From contig NZ_BDAC01000022.1 in assembly GCF_002091635.1 (NCBI RefSeq), forward strand, positions 1 through 64,000: a stretch of 64,000 nt of DNA, written 5' to 3'. Every line of letters begins with the position of its first letter. Position 1 is the stretch's first letter. Shown here in pieces: positions 55,157-64,000 of the stretch. The stretch comes from Pseudomonas indica NBRC 103045 (lineage in GTDB: Bacteria > Pseudomonadota > Gammaproteobacteria > Pseudomonadales > Pseudomonadaceae). Below the pieces are notes generated by a model, which saw nothing but the letters and a program-made list of their open reading frames with translations, was not told the DNA's origin and searched no databases. The position numbers and the translations under genes are program-made.

Positions 55157-56506
55157 TTAGTGCTTATCCATACCCAGTTTCTTTTCCAGGTAGTGGATGT
55201 TGATGCCGCCTTTGCAGAAGCCCTTGTCGCGGACCAGGTCGCGGTGCAGCGGGATGTTGGTCTTGATCCCGTCCACCACGATCTCTTCCAGGGCGTTACG
55301 CATGCGCGCCAGGGCCTCGTCACGGCTGGAGCCGTAGGCGATCAGCTTGCCGATCAGCGAGTCGTAGTTCGGCGGAACCGCATAGCCGCTGTACAGGTGC
55401 GAGTCGACACGGATGCCGTTGCCGCCCGGTGCATGGAAGTACTGCACCTTGCCGGGGCAGGGCATGAAGTTGTCCGGGTCTTCCGCGTTGATCCGGCACT
55501 CCAGGGCATGGCCGCGGATGACTATGTCTTCCTGGCGGATCGACAGTTTTTCGCCGCCGGCGATGCGCAGCATCTCCTTGACGATGTCGATACCGGTGAC
55601 CATTTCGGTGACCGGGTGCTCCACCTGGACGCGAGTGTTCATCTCGATGAAGTAGAAGCGGCCGTCTTCGTAAAGGAACTCGAAGGTGCCGGCGCCGCGG
55701 TAGCCGATCTCGATACAGGCGCGGACGCAGCGGTCGAGCACTTCGGCGCGTGCGCCTTCGTCGATATCCGGTGCCGGGGCTTCTTCCAGGACCTTCTGGT
55801 GACGGCGCTGCAGCGAACAATCGCGATCGCCCAGGTGGATGGCGTTGCCCTGGCCGTCGGCCAGCACCTGGACTTCCACGTGACGCGGGTTCACCAGGAA
55901 TTTCTCCAGGTAGACCATGCCGTTGCCGAACGCGGCCTCGGCCTCGGTACGGGTCAGACGCGCCGACTTGATCAGGTCCTCTTCCTTGTGCACCACGCGC
56001 ATGCCGCGACCGCCGCCGCCGCCGGCAGCCTTGATGATCACCGGGTAGCCGACCTCGCGGGCGATGGCCAGGGCGGTTTCCTCGTCTTCCGGCAACGGGC
56101 CGTCAGAGCCCGGTACGGTGGGAACGCCGGCCTTCTTCATCGCGTCCTTGGCCGACACCTTGTCGCCCATGAGGCGGATCACGTCGGCGGTCGGGCCGAC
56201 GAAGGCGAAGCCGGAGCGCTCGATCTGCTCGGCGAAGTCGGCGTTTTCGGCAAGGAAGCCGTAGCCCGGGTGGACCGCGGTCGCGCCGGTCACTTCGGCA
56301 GCGGCGATGATCGCCGGAATGTTCAGGTAGGACTGGGCGGCGGAGGTCGGCCCGATGCAGACGGTTTCGTCGGCCAGCGACAGGTGCATCAGCTCGCGGT
56401 CCGCCGTGGAGTGCACCGCCACCGTCTTGATGCCCAGCTCCTTGCAGGCGCGAAGGATGCGCAGGGCGATCTCGCCGCGGTTGGCGATCAGGACTTTTTC
56501 CAACAT
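55157..56506 (-). CDS. accC: Biotin carboxylase subunit of acetyl-CoA carboxylase
   Basis: 449 residues. [25 protein letters not shown] opens the biotin carboxylase N-domain; ATP-grasp loop [14 protein letters not shown] is near 159; [21 protein letters not shown] is the catalytic segment. It carboxylates biotin on AccB, the first step of fatty-acid synthesis. It lies 17 bp after accB. Confidence 0.98.
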   Translation of the reverse strand: MLEKVLIANRGEIALRILRACKELGIKTVAVHSTADRELMHLSLADETVCIGPTSAAQSYLNIPAIIAAAEVTGATAVHPGYGFLAENADFAEQIERSGFAFVGPTADVIRLMGDKVSAKDAMKKAGVPTVPGSDGPLPEDEETALAIAREVGYPVIIKAAGGGGGRGMRVVHKEEDLIKSARLTRTEAEAAFGNGMVYLEKFLVNPRHVEVQVLADGQGNAIHLGDRDCSLQRRHQKVLEEAPAPDIDEGARAEVLDRCVRACIEIGYRGAGTFEFLYEDGRFYFIEMNTRVQVEHPVTEMVTGIDIVKEMLRIAGGEKLSIRQEDIVIRGHALECRINAEDPDNFMPCPGKVQYFHAPGGNGIRVDSHLYSGYAVPPNYDSLIGKLIAYGSSRDEALARMRNALEEIVVDGIKTNIPLHRDLVRDKGFCKGGINIHYLEKKLGMDKH

Positions 56507-56523
56507 CGCAGGCTCTCCGCGGT

Positions 56524-56988
56524 TCAGACGATGGTGAACAGCGGCTGGTCGTATTCCACCGGCTGACCGTTTTCCACCAGGATGGATTCGATGACGCCGC
56601 TGGCTTCGGCCTCGATGTGGTTCATCATCTTCATGGCTTCGACGATGCAGAGGATGTCGCCTTTCTTGACGCTCTGGCCGATCTCGACGAAAGAAGAGGC
56701 AGTCGGGGACGGCGAACGGTAGAAGGTGCCGACCATCGGCGAGCGAACCACGTGGCCGTTCAGCTTGGGCGCGGCCGGGGCAGCGGCTTCGGCGGCCGGA
56801 GCAGGCGCTGCCGCAGGGGCGGCGGCCATGGCGACCGGGGCGGGTGCGGCAGCGTAGACCTGCTGCGGAGCGACGGTCTTGCCGTGGCGGCTGATGCGCA
56901 CGGACTCTTCGCCCTCGCGAATCTCCAGCTCGTCGATACCGGACTCTTCCAGCAGTTCGATCAGTTTCTTGACTTTACGGATATCCAT
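56524..56988 (-). CDS. accB: Biotin carboxyl carrier protein of acetyl-CoA carboxylase
   Basis: 154 residues. An N-terminal [23 protein letters not shown] is followed by an Ala/Pro-rich linker (about 45-75) and the biotinyl domain with biotin-attachment Lys in [18 protein letters not shown] (near 120). It is carboxylated by AccC and donates to AccAD. First gene of accBC. Confidence 0.98.
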   Translation of the reverse strand: MDIRKVKKLIELLEESGIDELEIREGEESVRISRHGKTVAPQQVYAAAPAPVAMAAAPAAAPAPAAEAAAPAAPKLNGHVVRSPMVGTFYRSPSPTASSFVEIGQSVKKGDILCIVEAMKMMNHIEAEASGVIESILVENGQPVEYDQPLFTIV

Positions 56989-57084
56989 TAAGGGTCGACT
57001 CCCAAGTGTGGTCAGGGGGTTCCGGCCGTTTCCCGACGCCTTCGCGTCTGTTCCCGCCTTGCGTGCTTGCGCTCGCGAGTGCGT

Positions 57085-57528
57085 TCAGGACGTGGCCAGT
57101 TGTTCCAGTGCCGCCTCCAGGGCCAGGCGATAGCCGGTGGCGCCGAGGCCGCAGATCACCCCTACCGCAACATCGGAGAAGTAGGAGTGATGACGAAAAG
57201 GTTCACGCTTGTGCACGTTGGACAGGTGCACTTCGATGAATGGGATGCTCACCGCCAGCAGCGCGTCACGTAATGCGACGCTGGTATGTGTGAATGCGGC
57301 GGGATTGATCAGGATGAAGTCGACACCTTCGCCCCTGGCGGCATGAATGCGCTCGATCAGTTCGTACTCGGCATTGCTCTGCAGGTAGAGCAGGTGGTGG
57401 CCGGCCTCGCGGGCGCGGCGCTCCAGATCCTGGTTGATCTGGTCGAGGGTGACGGCGCCATAGACGCCCGGCTCGCGGGTGCCGAGAAGATTCAGGTTGG
57501 GGCCATGCAGGACCAGTAGGGTAGCCAT
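57085..57528 (-). CDS. aroQ: 3-dehydroquinate dehydratase, type II
   Basis: 147 residues. The type II signature [24 protein letters not shown] contains the active-site loop Arg and Tyr; [34 protein letters not shown] and [22 protein letters not shown] complete the site. It dehydrates 3-dehydroquinate in the shikimate pathway. It lies 96 bp before accB, the common Pseudomonas order aroQ-accB-accC. Confidence 0.97.
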   Translation of the reverse strand: MATLLVLHGPNLNLLGTREPGVYGAVTLDQINQDLERRAREAGHHLLYLQSNAEYELIERIHAARGEGVDFILINPAAFTHTSVALRDALLAVSIPFIEVHLSNVHKREPFRHHSYFSDVAVGVICGLGATGYRLALEAALEQLATS

Positions 57529-57613
57529 GGTCGGTTACTTATCCTTGTCAGGTTTCGCGGCTGGCGAGGACTATGCCGGAAAAGCGGAGTGACTGTCCAG
57601 TCATGGCGCGTTT

Positions 57614-57649
57614 GCCGTAAATGCCGGCACATTGGCCGGCATTTACGGC
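57614..57649. terminator. 15-bp perfect stem-loop between dsbD and aroQ
   Basis: GCCGTAAATGCCGGC (57614-57628) / GCCGGCATTTACGGC (57635-57649), loop ACATTG. It lies 19 bp past the dsbD stop. There is no T-run, but the length suits a factor-assisted terminator or RNA end protection. Confidence 0.65.
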
Positions 57650-57667
57650 AGAAATATGAGGAAGGGC

Positions 57668-59449
57668 TCAGCGAAGCGCTTTGCTGCGTTGCAGACGTTC
57701 GGCGAAGTTCGCCGCATCGATTTCCCCGATCACCCGCAGCTCGGCGATTTCGTCGCCGTTGTCGGCGAAAAAGAGGATGGCCGGAGGGCCGAACAGCCGA
57801 TAGCGATCGAGCAGGGCACGCTGGGCCGGGTTGCTCTCGGTCATGTCGAAGCGGACGAGGCGGAAGGCACCGAGTTGGCTGGCTACTTCGGGAGCGGTCA
57901 GGACTTCACGCTCGATCACCTTGCAACTGATGCACCAGTCGGCATACCAGTCGAGCAGCAGCGGCTGGCCGGCCGCCTTGGCCTCGGCCAGGGCGGTATC
58001 CAACTCGGTGGGTTGGGTGATGGTGCGCCATTCGCCTGCGCTGCTGGCCGGTAGAGCATTGCCGGCGAGCGGGACACGACCGAGTGGGCGCAGGGGATCG
58101 GACTGGCCTTGCAGCGCCCCGACCCAACTGGCCAGGGCATAGACCAGCAGGGCGAGGCCAGCGAGCTGGGCGAGCTTCTGCCGGTGCGTCTTCGGCGTGA
58201 ATTCCAGGGCGCCGAGCCAGAGTGCCACGCCGGCGGCGAGCAAGCCCCACAGTGCCAGGGTCAGCGGGCCCGGCAGCACCCGTTCGAGCAACCACACGGC
58301 GACGGCGAGCAGCAGGACGCCGAAGGCGTTGCGCACCGATACCATCCAGATACCGGATTTCGGCAGCAGCGCGCCGCCGCCCAGGGCGAACAGCACCAGC
58401 GGGGTGCCCATGCCGAGACCGAGGGCGAACAGCTTCAGCCCGCCGCCGAGCGCATCGCCGCTGGCGCTGATATAGAGCAGGGCGCCGGCCAGCGGGGCGG
58501 ACACGCAGGGGGAGACCAGCAGGCTGGACAGCACGCCGAGCAGCGCAGCCCCCCACAGCGAACCGCCACGAGTGTTGCCGGCCAGGCGGTCGAGCGGCGC
58601 ACTGATGAAATGCGGCAGGCGCATTTCGAAGACGCCGAACATGGCCAGGGCGAACAGGCCGAAGAAGGCGGCGAAGGGCACCAGCACCCAGGGCGATTGC
58701 AGGCGCGCCTGGAGATTGAGTTCGGCACCGAACACGCCCATCAGCGCGCCGAGCAGGGCGAAGCAGGCCGCCATCGGCAGTACGTAGGCCAGCGACAGGG
58801 CGAGGCCGCGCAGGCCGCCGATCTGCCCGCGCAGCACCACGCCGGAAAGGATCGGCAGCATGGGTAGGACGCAGGGGGTAAAAGTCAGGCCGAGGCCAGC
58901 GAGGAAGAACAGCGCCAGGGCCTTCCAGTCCAGATCGCGGGGTTGGCGGGCGGGTTCGCTGGTGCTTGGGGCGGAGGCGCCGCTCGGAAGGTCGCCGATG
59001 GCGATGCGTTCGGTTTCCGGCGGATAGCAAAGCCCCTTGTCGGCACAACCCTGGTAGGTGACTTCCAGGGCGAAAGGTCGCTGCTGCGGGTTATCCACCG
59101 GCAGGTCGACGTCCAGCACGCCGTAGTAGACCTCGACGTCGCCGAAGTAGTCGTCGGTCTTGGCTTCGCCGGCCGGCAGCCGGGGTTGGCCCAGGGCGAT
59201 GTCCGCCGGGTCGGTGCGGAAGGCGAAACGGTGCCGGTAGAGGTAATAGCCTTCGGCGGCGACGAAGCGCAGTTTCACCGACTCGGGGCCGCTCTCCACC
59301 AGGCTCAGGCGGAAGGCTTCGCGCACTGGCAGAAAGTCGCTGCTGTTATTCAGCGGTGCGCCGAGGGTGGGACTGGGGCGGCTGTCGAAGAGGCCCGCGG
59401 CGGCGGGGAGGGCGACCAGGAACAGCAACAGGGTCAGCAGGCGGGGCAT
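57668..59449 (-). CDS. dsbD: Thiol:disulfide interchange protein DsbD (DipZ)
   Basis: 593 residues. Signal peptide; N-terminal periplasmic DsbD-alpha domain (about 25-145) with Cys pair in YQGCADKGLCYPP; eight-helix membrane core (about 165-430) with conserved Cys in FTPCVLPMLPI and SPCVSAPLAG; C-terminal thioredoxin-like domain with DWCISCK (near 507). It carries electrons from cytoplasmic thioredoxin to periplasmic DsbC and cytochrome-maturation proteins. Two close ATGs exist (59455 and 59449); the second has better ribosome-site spacing to AGCGAG. Confidence 0.95.
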   Translation of the reverse strand: MPRLLTLLLFLVALPAAAGLFDSRPSPTLGAPLNNSSDFLPVREAFRLSLVESGPESVKLRFVAAEGYYLYRHRFAFRTDPADIALGQPRLPAGEAKTDDYFGDVEVYYGVLDVDLPVDNPQQRPFALEVTYQGCADKGLCYPPETERIAIGDLPSGASAPSTSEPARQPRDLDWKALALFFLAGLGLTFTPCVLPMLPILSGVVLRGQIGGLRGLALSLAYVLPMAACFALLGALMGVFGAELNLQARLQSPWVLVPFAAFFGLFALAMFGVFEMRLPHFISAPLDRLAGNTRGGSLWGAALLGVLSSLLVSPCVSAPLAGALLYISASGDALGGGLKLFALGLGMGTPLVLFALGGGALLPKSGIWMVSVRNAFGVLLLAVAVWLLERVLPGPLTLALWGLLAAGVALWLGALEFTPKTHRQKLAQLAGLALLVYALASWVGALQGQSDPLRPLGRVPLAGNALPASSAGEWRTITQPTELDTALAEAKAAGQPLLLDWYADWCISCKVIEREVLTAPEVASQLGAFRLVRFDMTESNPAQRALLDRYRLFGPPAILFFADNGDEIAELRVIGEIDAANFAERLQRSKALR

Positions 59450-59560
59450 GGGCATCTCGCTAAACCGTAATCCGCGCATGATAGCGGAGTGAGGCGCCTG
59501 GCTGCAGGCCCGGGCTGTAAACGGGATTGTCCGAATGCCGACTGTGTCTGCCTCGGCCTG

Positions 59561-61525
59561 TTAAACGCGAAACGCCTGGACGGCGGTATGCAGCCGGCCG
59601 CCGAGTTCGAGCAGTTGTTCGCCCTGGTGGCGTCCTTCGCCGATGCGCTGCAGGTTGTCGCTGCCGAGGCTGTGGATGCGTTCGCTGTGATCGCGGATAT
59701 CGCTCACCGCGCCGCTCTGCTGGGCGGTGGCTTCGGCGATGCGTTCGGCCATGCTGGCGATGGTGCGGATCGCTTCGACCACTTCCACCAGCGCGCCATC
59801 GGCGGCTTCGGCCTGGAGGGCGGTGTCCTGCGCATGCTCGACCTGGGCGCGCATGGCCTCCACCGACTGACGGGCGGCCTGTTGCAGGCGGGCGATCAGT
59901 TGCTGGATTTCCTCGGTGGCGCCGGTGGTGCGCTGGGCCAGGGAGCGGACTTCCTCGGCGACCACGGCGAAGCCGCGCCCTTGCTCGCCGGCACGGGCGG
60001 CCTCGATGGCGGCGTTCAGCGCCAGCAGGTTGGTCTGCTCGGCGATGGCGCGGATCACGGTCAGCACGTTGCCGATGGTGGCAGTTTCCTCGGCCAGGCG
60101 CTCGATGGCCTGGGCGTTGTCCTGGACTTCGCTGACCAGCCCGTGCAGGCCCGCCAGGCTCTGGTCGATGACCCCTTGTCCCTGTTCCACCGAGCGCCCG
60201 GCCTGGCGGCTGGCGTTGGCGGCCTGGCTGGCATCGTCGGCAACCTGCTGGATGGTGGCCTCCAGTTCGCCCAGGGCGTCGCGGATCAGGGCGGTGTCGC
60301 CCGCCTGGCGTTCGGCGCCGCTGTGCAGGCCGCTGCTCAGCCCGGCCAGGGTGCGACTACTGCCGGCGACCTGCTCGGCATGCCGGCGGATAGTGCCGAC
60401 CAGATCGACCAGGTAGGCGCGCAGGTGATTGAGAGAGTCTTCGATGTCGCGCAGTTCGCGGGTGCGTGCGTCGAGGCGGATATCCATCGCGAAATCGCCG
60501 GCGGCCCAGGCCGACAATGCTGGAACCAGGCGCCCGAGGACGCGGGCCAGGCGGCGCTGGATGGTGTCGATGGTCAAGGCGATGAGCAGGATCAGGACGA
60601 TCATCAGCCCCTGGATCAGGCGAACCTCGCCCTGGATACGGCCATGCTCGGCCCGTACGGCGGGTTCCAGCGCGGCCAGGGCCTGCTGCAGGGCGGCCAG
60701 CTTCTGGCGGGTGGTATTGGCCAGTTCGGTGCGGCGCTGGATCAGCTCCCGGGTGCGGGCCAGCTCGCCCGGGTAGCGTTTGATCAGGCTGTTCAGCTCG
60801 CGCTTGAGGGCGATTCCCCGGTCTTCGGCCTGCTGTTCTTCGGTGTCGCTGTCCAGGCCGAGCAGCGCGGCGAACGCGTTGCCATCGGAGGGGCTCCGCT
60901 CTTCCACGCCGAGCAGGGGCAGGGCGTCCAGGCGTTCGGCCTGGCGCTGGAGGGCGGCGATTTCCCGCTCGACATCCGCGGCCAGTTCGACGCGCCCGCT
61001 GGCCACCAGTTTGTCGCGGGCATGGGCAAGACGTTGCAGGTGCTGGGCGATCTGGAACAGCGGAGGGCGATAGTCGGCGGCGGCTGCTTGGGTGCTGCTG
61101 TCGGCGTACTGGGCAAGCTGGTCGAGGAGCCCGCCAATCTCCCGCTCCGCCTGCAACAGCAGGCCCTGCGGATCGCCAGCCAGTTTTCCGGCGGCCAGCA
61201 GGTCGGTGGCGACAAAGTCGCGCAGTTCTCCAAAGGTCGGTCGCAGCGAATCGGCCAACGGCTCCGGCAGGCTATCCAGCTCCCGTTCCAGCTCATCGAT
61301 GGCCTGGCTGGCGGCGCTGTGGCGCAGGGCATCGCCGCTGGCGAGGTAGTCGTGGATGCTTTGCGCCACATCGTTCTGGAACTGCTGCGACAGGCTCAGG
61401 TAGTTCGCCATCAACAGATAGGGGCGCTCCAGGGCGCGTTGCGACCACCAGAGGGTGGCGCCCAGGGCGAGGCAGACGGTGACCAGGAGCAGGGTGTTGA
61501 GGTTGGTGAGCAGCTTGAGGCGCAT
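59561..61525 (-). CDS. ctpL: Methyl-accepting chemotaxis protein, CtpL-like
   Basis: 654 residues. First transmembrane helix about 9-27, a long helical periplasmic ligand domain (about 30-300), second transmembrane helix near 305-325 ([18 protein letters not shown]), HAMP (about 325-380), then a coiled-coil signalling domain with hairpin tip [37 protein letters not shown] (about 490-527). Position next to dsbD and the GGDEF gene is as for P. aeruginosa CtpL, a phosphate chemoreceptor (from memory). The ligand is inferred from that homology, not from binding residues. Confidence 0.8.
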   Translation of the reverse strand: MRLKLLTNLNTLLLVTVCLALGATLWWSQRALERPYLLMANYLSLSQQFQNDVAQSIHDYLASGDALRHSAASQAIDELERELDSLPEPLADSLRPTFGELRDFVATDLLAAGKLAGDPQGLLLQAEREIGGLLDQLAQYADSSTQAAAADYRPPLFQIAQHLQRLAHARDKLVASGRVELAADVEREIAALQRQAERLDALPLLGVEERSPSDGNAFAALLGLDSDTEEQQAEDRGIALKRELNSLIKRYPGELARTRELIQRRTELANTTRQKLAALQQALAALEPAVRAEHGRIQGEVRLIQGLMIVLILLIALTIDTIQRRLARVLGRLVPALSAWAAGDFAMDIRLDARTRELRDIEDSLNHLRAYLVDLVGTIRRHAEQVAGSSRTLAGLSSGLHSGAERQAGDTALIRDALGELEATIQQVADDASQAANASRQAGRSVEQGQGVIDQSLAGLHGLVSEVQDNAQAIERLAEETATIGNVLTVIRAIAEQTNLLALNAAIEAARAGEQGRGFAVVAEEVRSLAQRTTGATEEIQQLIARLQQAARQSVEAMRAQVEHAQDTALQAEAADGALVEVVEAIRTIASMAERIAEATAQQSGAVSDIRDHSERIHSLGSDNLQRIGEGRHQGEQLLELGGRLHTAVQAFRV

Positions 61526-61635
61526 CTAGGCAATACCGGGGAACGGCGGTAGCCAGACGTTATTGCGGTTTGGTTGCAGGATGATGACAGAAGTGGCGCA
61601 AGGCCACTATTTGGCCTTGCGAGTTGTCCCTGGCG

Positions 61636-63252
61636 TCAGCCGGAGAAAATCACCGTCCGGTTCCGGCCACCGTGCTTGGCCTGGTAGAGCGCCTGGTCGG
61701 CCTGCTTGGACAGCATCTTGCTGTCCACCCCGTCAGACCATTCGGCGACGCCGCAGCTGAAGGTGCAGGTCAGGTCCTGCGGTTTGGCCGGGTAATGGAT
61801 TTCGGCGAACCGCTGGCGAATTTCTTCCAGCACCCGGAAGGCCGAGGCCGCGTCGGTGTCGGGCAGGATCACGGCGAATTCTTCGCCGCCATAGCGGCCG
61901 ATGTGGTCGGTCTTGCGCAGGCGCTGCTTGAGGAACAGGGCCAGGCTCTTGATCACCCGGTCGCCCATGGGATGCCCGTAGGTATCGTTGACCCGCTTGA
62001 AATGGTCGATGTCGAGCATGGCGAAAGCCAGCGGCTGGCCGTCGCGGCGAGCGCGGAAGGTGGCGTCCTCCAGCAGTTGCAGGGTGTGGGTGTGGTTGTA
62101 CAGGCCGGTGAGGCTGTCGCGCACCATGCGGGCCTTCAGGTTGCGCGCGCGGGCGGCGCGGTTGCGCACGGTGGCGATCAGGTGGCGCGGTTTGATCGGC
62201 TTGGTCAGGAAGTCGTCGCCGCCCTCGCTCATGGCATCCAGCTGCTTGTCGAGATCGTCCTCGGCGGAGAGGTAGATGATCGGCACGCTGACATAGCGGT
62301 CGTTGTGGCGGATCACCTTGGCCAGCTCGGTGCCGTTGCACTCCGGCATGTACATGTCGAGGATGATCAGGTCGGGCTGGAAGTCGGCCAGTTGGGCCAT
62401 CGCCTGGATCGGTTCGGTGAGGGTGCGGGTGACGATGCCGGCACTGTTCAGCACGCGCTCGGTATGGGTCGCCTGGGCCCGCGAGTCGTCGATGACCAGG
62501 ACCTTGTACGGATCGTACTGGGTGACGTGGGTCAGTTCCTCGATGCGTTCGAGCAGGCTGGAGGCGTCCAGGGTCCCGGTGAAGAATTCCTCGCCGCCCG
62601 CGCGCACCGCGGCGAGCCGGGTCGGGGTGTCGGTGTCCTCGTGGCTGAAGAACAGGATGGGCAGCTTCTGTTCCAGGTCCTGTTGGACCTCCGCGGCCAG
62701 ACGCAACCCGCAGCCGGTGCCGGAGAAATCGATCTCCATGACGATCGCCGCCGGATGGCGCTCGACCATGGCGCTGCGAAAGGCATTGGCATCGCCAAGG
62801 GCTTGTGCGTTGACACCGAAGAACTCGAGCTGCTGGCCCAGCCGTTCGGCGCGCTCGACGTCCTGGAGCGCGAGGTAGACCGGCTTGCGCAGCGGCGGCA
62901 GGAAGGTCTGTTCGAGACGGTCGCGATGGCGCAGGCCGGTGCGCGACAGGCGCTGCATCAGCAGGTTGAGTTCGCTTATCAGCGCGCTGGTGATGCGTCC
63001 ATGGTTGGCTTCGATGGCATGCAGGCAGTGGGCGATGCCGTGGGCGAGCTGAGCGTGCCCGGCCTGCTCGAAACGCTCGGCATAGCGCAGCAGCCGTTCG
63101 TTGGCCTCGGCCAGTTCGGCCATGTGCGGGGCGGTCCATTCGCTCGACTGCAACCGCTGCCAGACCTCCAGCACATGCCGCGCCTGATGGATCACGCGCT
63201 GGGCGAAATGATGCTTGAGGCGGTCGCGGCTGGGATCTTCTTGATCGATCAT
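61636..63252 (-). CDS. gcbA: Receiver-GGDEF diguanylate cyclase, GcbA-like
   Basis: 538 residues. An N-terminal helical region (about 1-120) is followed by a degenerate receiver-like domain (about 125-250), a true receiver with acceptor Asp in FQPDLIILDMYMPECNG (about 255-370) and a C-terminal GGDEF domain (about 385-535) with active-site GGEEF. The inhibitory-site motif RxxD (RKTD) lies five residues before GGEEF, so product inhibition is expected. It makes c-di-GMP. Context and architecture match GcbA, which promotes early attachment in P. fluorescens and P. aeruginosa. Confidence 0.87.
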   Translation of the reverse strand: MIDQEDPSRDRLKHHFAQRVIHQARHVLEVWQRLQSSEWTAPHMAELAEANERLLRYAERFEQAGHAQLAHGIAHCLHAIEANHGRITSALISELNLLMQRLSRTGLRHRDRLEQTFLPPLRKPVYLALQDVERAERLGQQLEFFGVNAQALGDANAFRSAMVERHPAAIVMEIDFSGTGCGLRLAAEVQQDLEQKLPILFFSHEDTDTPTRLAAVRAGGEEFFTGTLDASSLLERIEELTHVTQYDPYKVLVIDDSRAQATHTERVLNSAGIVTRTLTEPIQAMAQLADFQPDLIILDMYMPECNGTELAKVIRHNDRYVSVPIIYLSAEDDLDKQLDAMSEGGDDFLTKPIKPRHLIATVRNRAARARNLKARMVRDSLTGLYNHTHTLQLLEDATFRARRDGQPLAFAMLDIDHFKRVNDTYGHPMGDRVIKSLALFLKQRLRKTDHIGRYGGEEFAVILPDTDAASAFRVLEEIRQRFAEIHYPAKPQDLTCTFSCGVAEWSDGVDSKMLSKQADQALYQAKHGGRNRTVIFSG

Positions 63253-63518
63253 GGCCTGGCTTCGAGTAGGGGCCGTGGTCCGGCTTCTGATGGTGGCCTC
63301 ATGCTATCACTTGTTCGCATGATCTGCGCATATCGATGAGTTATTGACGCCAGCGGTTCGGCACCGTTCGTCGGCTGTTTCCCTGCCGCGACCCGCTCTT
63401 AGTTTGCGGTGTCGCGCTGCGCCGACCGGCAGACTTCACTTATAGTGCAGCCTCTGGCCGCAACCCACCCGAGGCGTTGCGGTCAGAACCCTGCCTGACT
63501 GATCGAAAGGACATTGCC

Positions 63519-64000
63519 ATGCTGGATTGGAAGAACCGCGCCGGCCGTCTGCGCGACCGCGTCGACGACTCGGTGGATGATGTGCGCAGCTACTTCGGCG
63601 GCGTCTGGCTGAGCCGCGCTCTGGGGTTGCTGCTCGGCCTTTACCTGCTGATCACCCTGGTGCTCGGCTGGTACTGGAGCCAGGAGCCCGGTTTCTTCCC
63701 GGTCCAGCAGAACGCCCAGGCCGCGGCCGAGCGTGCACAGCGGCAACTGGTGGGTGGCTACACCACGGTGGAAACCCTGAAGAAAGTCGCCAGCACATTG
63801 CTGGACAAGCCGGGCGGCTACCTGTCCAACGACCTGGCGCCGCCTGGCCTCTGGCTGGACAACATGCCGAGTTGGGAATACGGCGTGCTGGTCCAGGTCC
63901 GCGACCTGTCGCGCGCGCTGCGTAAGGACTTTGCCCGCTCGCAGTCGCAGTCCACCGAGGACTCCGACCTGGCCCGCGCCGAGCCGCGTTTCAACTTCGA
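63519..64000 (+). CDS. DUF2333 family membrane protein (N-terminal part; runs off the window)
   Basis: The first 160 codons are present. An N-terminal charged stretch MLDWKNRAGRLRDRVDDSVD precedes one transmembrane helix (ALGLLLGLYLLITLVLGWYW, about 35-54). A predicted periplasmic region with the DUF2333 wording TLLDKPGGYLSNDLAPPGLWLDNMPSWEYGVLVQVRDLSRALRKDFARSQSQS follows. Function unknown. It is divergent from the GGDEF gene across 266 bp in which I see no other gene. Confidence 0.87.
   Translation, partial: MLDWKNRAGRLRDRVDDSVDDVRSYFGGVWLSRALGLLLGLYLLITLVLGWYWSQEPGFFPVQQNAQAAAERAQRQLVGGYTTVETLKKVASTLLDKPGGYLSNDLAPPGLWLDNMPSWEYGVLVQVRDLSRALRKDFARSQSQSTEDSDLARAEPRFNF

Noticed and set aside
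59489-61552. A 687-codon rightward open frame opposite the chemoreceptor gene
   Set aside because: It is antisense to an intact chemoreceptor, glycine/alanine-rich with no domain; a compositional shadow.

Overview
This window is chromosomal DNA from a Pseudomonas, most likely a member of or close relative of the P. aeruginosa group. The base composition is GC-rich and third-codon positions are G/C biased. Nearly every gene is a recognisable Pseudomonas core gene (pncA-pncB-nadE with nrtR, retS, fis-dusB, accBC, dsbD, a ctpL-like receptor, a gcbA-like GGDEF regulator). The gene order recalls, from memory, the stretch of the P. aeruginosa PAO1 chromosome between the gcbA and hcp/nadE regions. 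Species-level assignment is not possible from the sequence alone.

Layout. (1) 1-4191: the edge of an hcp gene, then NAD salvage genes pncA-pncB-nadE facing their regulator nrtR. (2) 4360-12154: an FAD amine/amino-acid oxidoreductase, a complete five-gene branched-chain-type amino-acid ABC importer and an ornithine cyclodeaminase homologue. The importer has a sigma-54 promoter preceded by five 22-bp phased repeats. (3) 12155-12790: a 636-bp gene desert rich in DnaA boxes. (4) 12791-17692: glpQ-like, urease accessory genes ureE-F-G-J, a DesT/FabR-like TetR regulator, and a secreted protein built of 13-residue repeats. (5) 17953-29874: acetate permease with its DUF485 partner, a ferritin-like protein, several small proteins, osmE, a transporter, a leaderless lipase, a Mut7-C protein, homospermidine synthase, an Hsp70 relative and oxaloacetate decarboxylase. 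(6) 29862-33736: a variable patch with a 2OG-Fe(II) oxygenase, a REP-associated transposase, a secreted alginate-lyase-like lipoprotein and REP/REPIN repeats. (7) 33737-44107: one long leftward run, urtABCDE-ureD-ureA-GNAT-GNAT-ureB-ureC, for urea uptake and hydrolysis. (8) 44362-64000: marC, retS, purD, purH, fis, dusB, a zinc-ribbon membrane protein, prmA, accC, accB, aroQ, dsbD, a chemoreceptor, a diguanylate cyclase and the start of a DUF2333 gene.

How it fits together. Nitrogen scavenging dominates the left and middle. Urea import, urease structural genes and urease maturation genes sit in two separated operons. Each has a -24/-12 (sigma-54) promoter and a 17-bp NtrC-type box 70-95 bp upstream, so both are predicted to switch on together in nitrogen limitation. 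The amino-acid importer also has a sigma-54 promoter, but with a different upstream array, implying another enhancer-binding protein. The right end is mostly housekeeping (purine, fatty-acid, translation and redox genes) plus signalling (RetS, GGDEF, MCP).

The observations I would follow first are the 22-bp enhancer-like array at 5757-5866, the DnaA-box cluster at 12179-12711, the duplicated element ahead of dusB-fis at 52481-52538, and the 13-residue repeat protein at 17246-17692.
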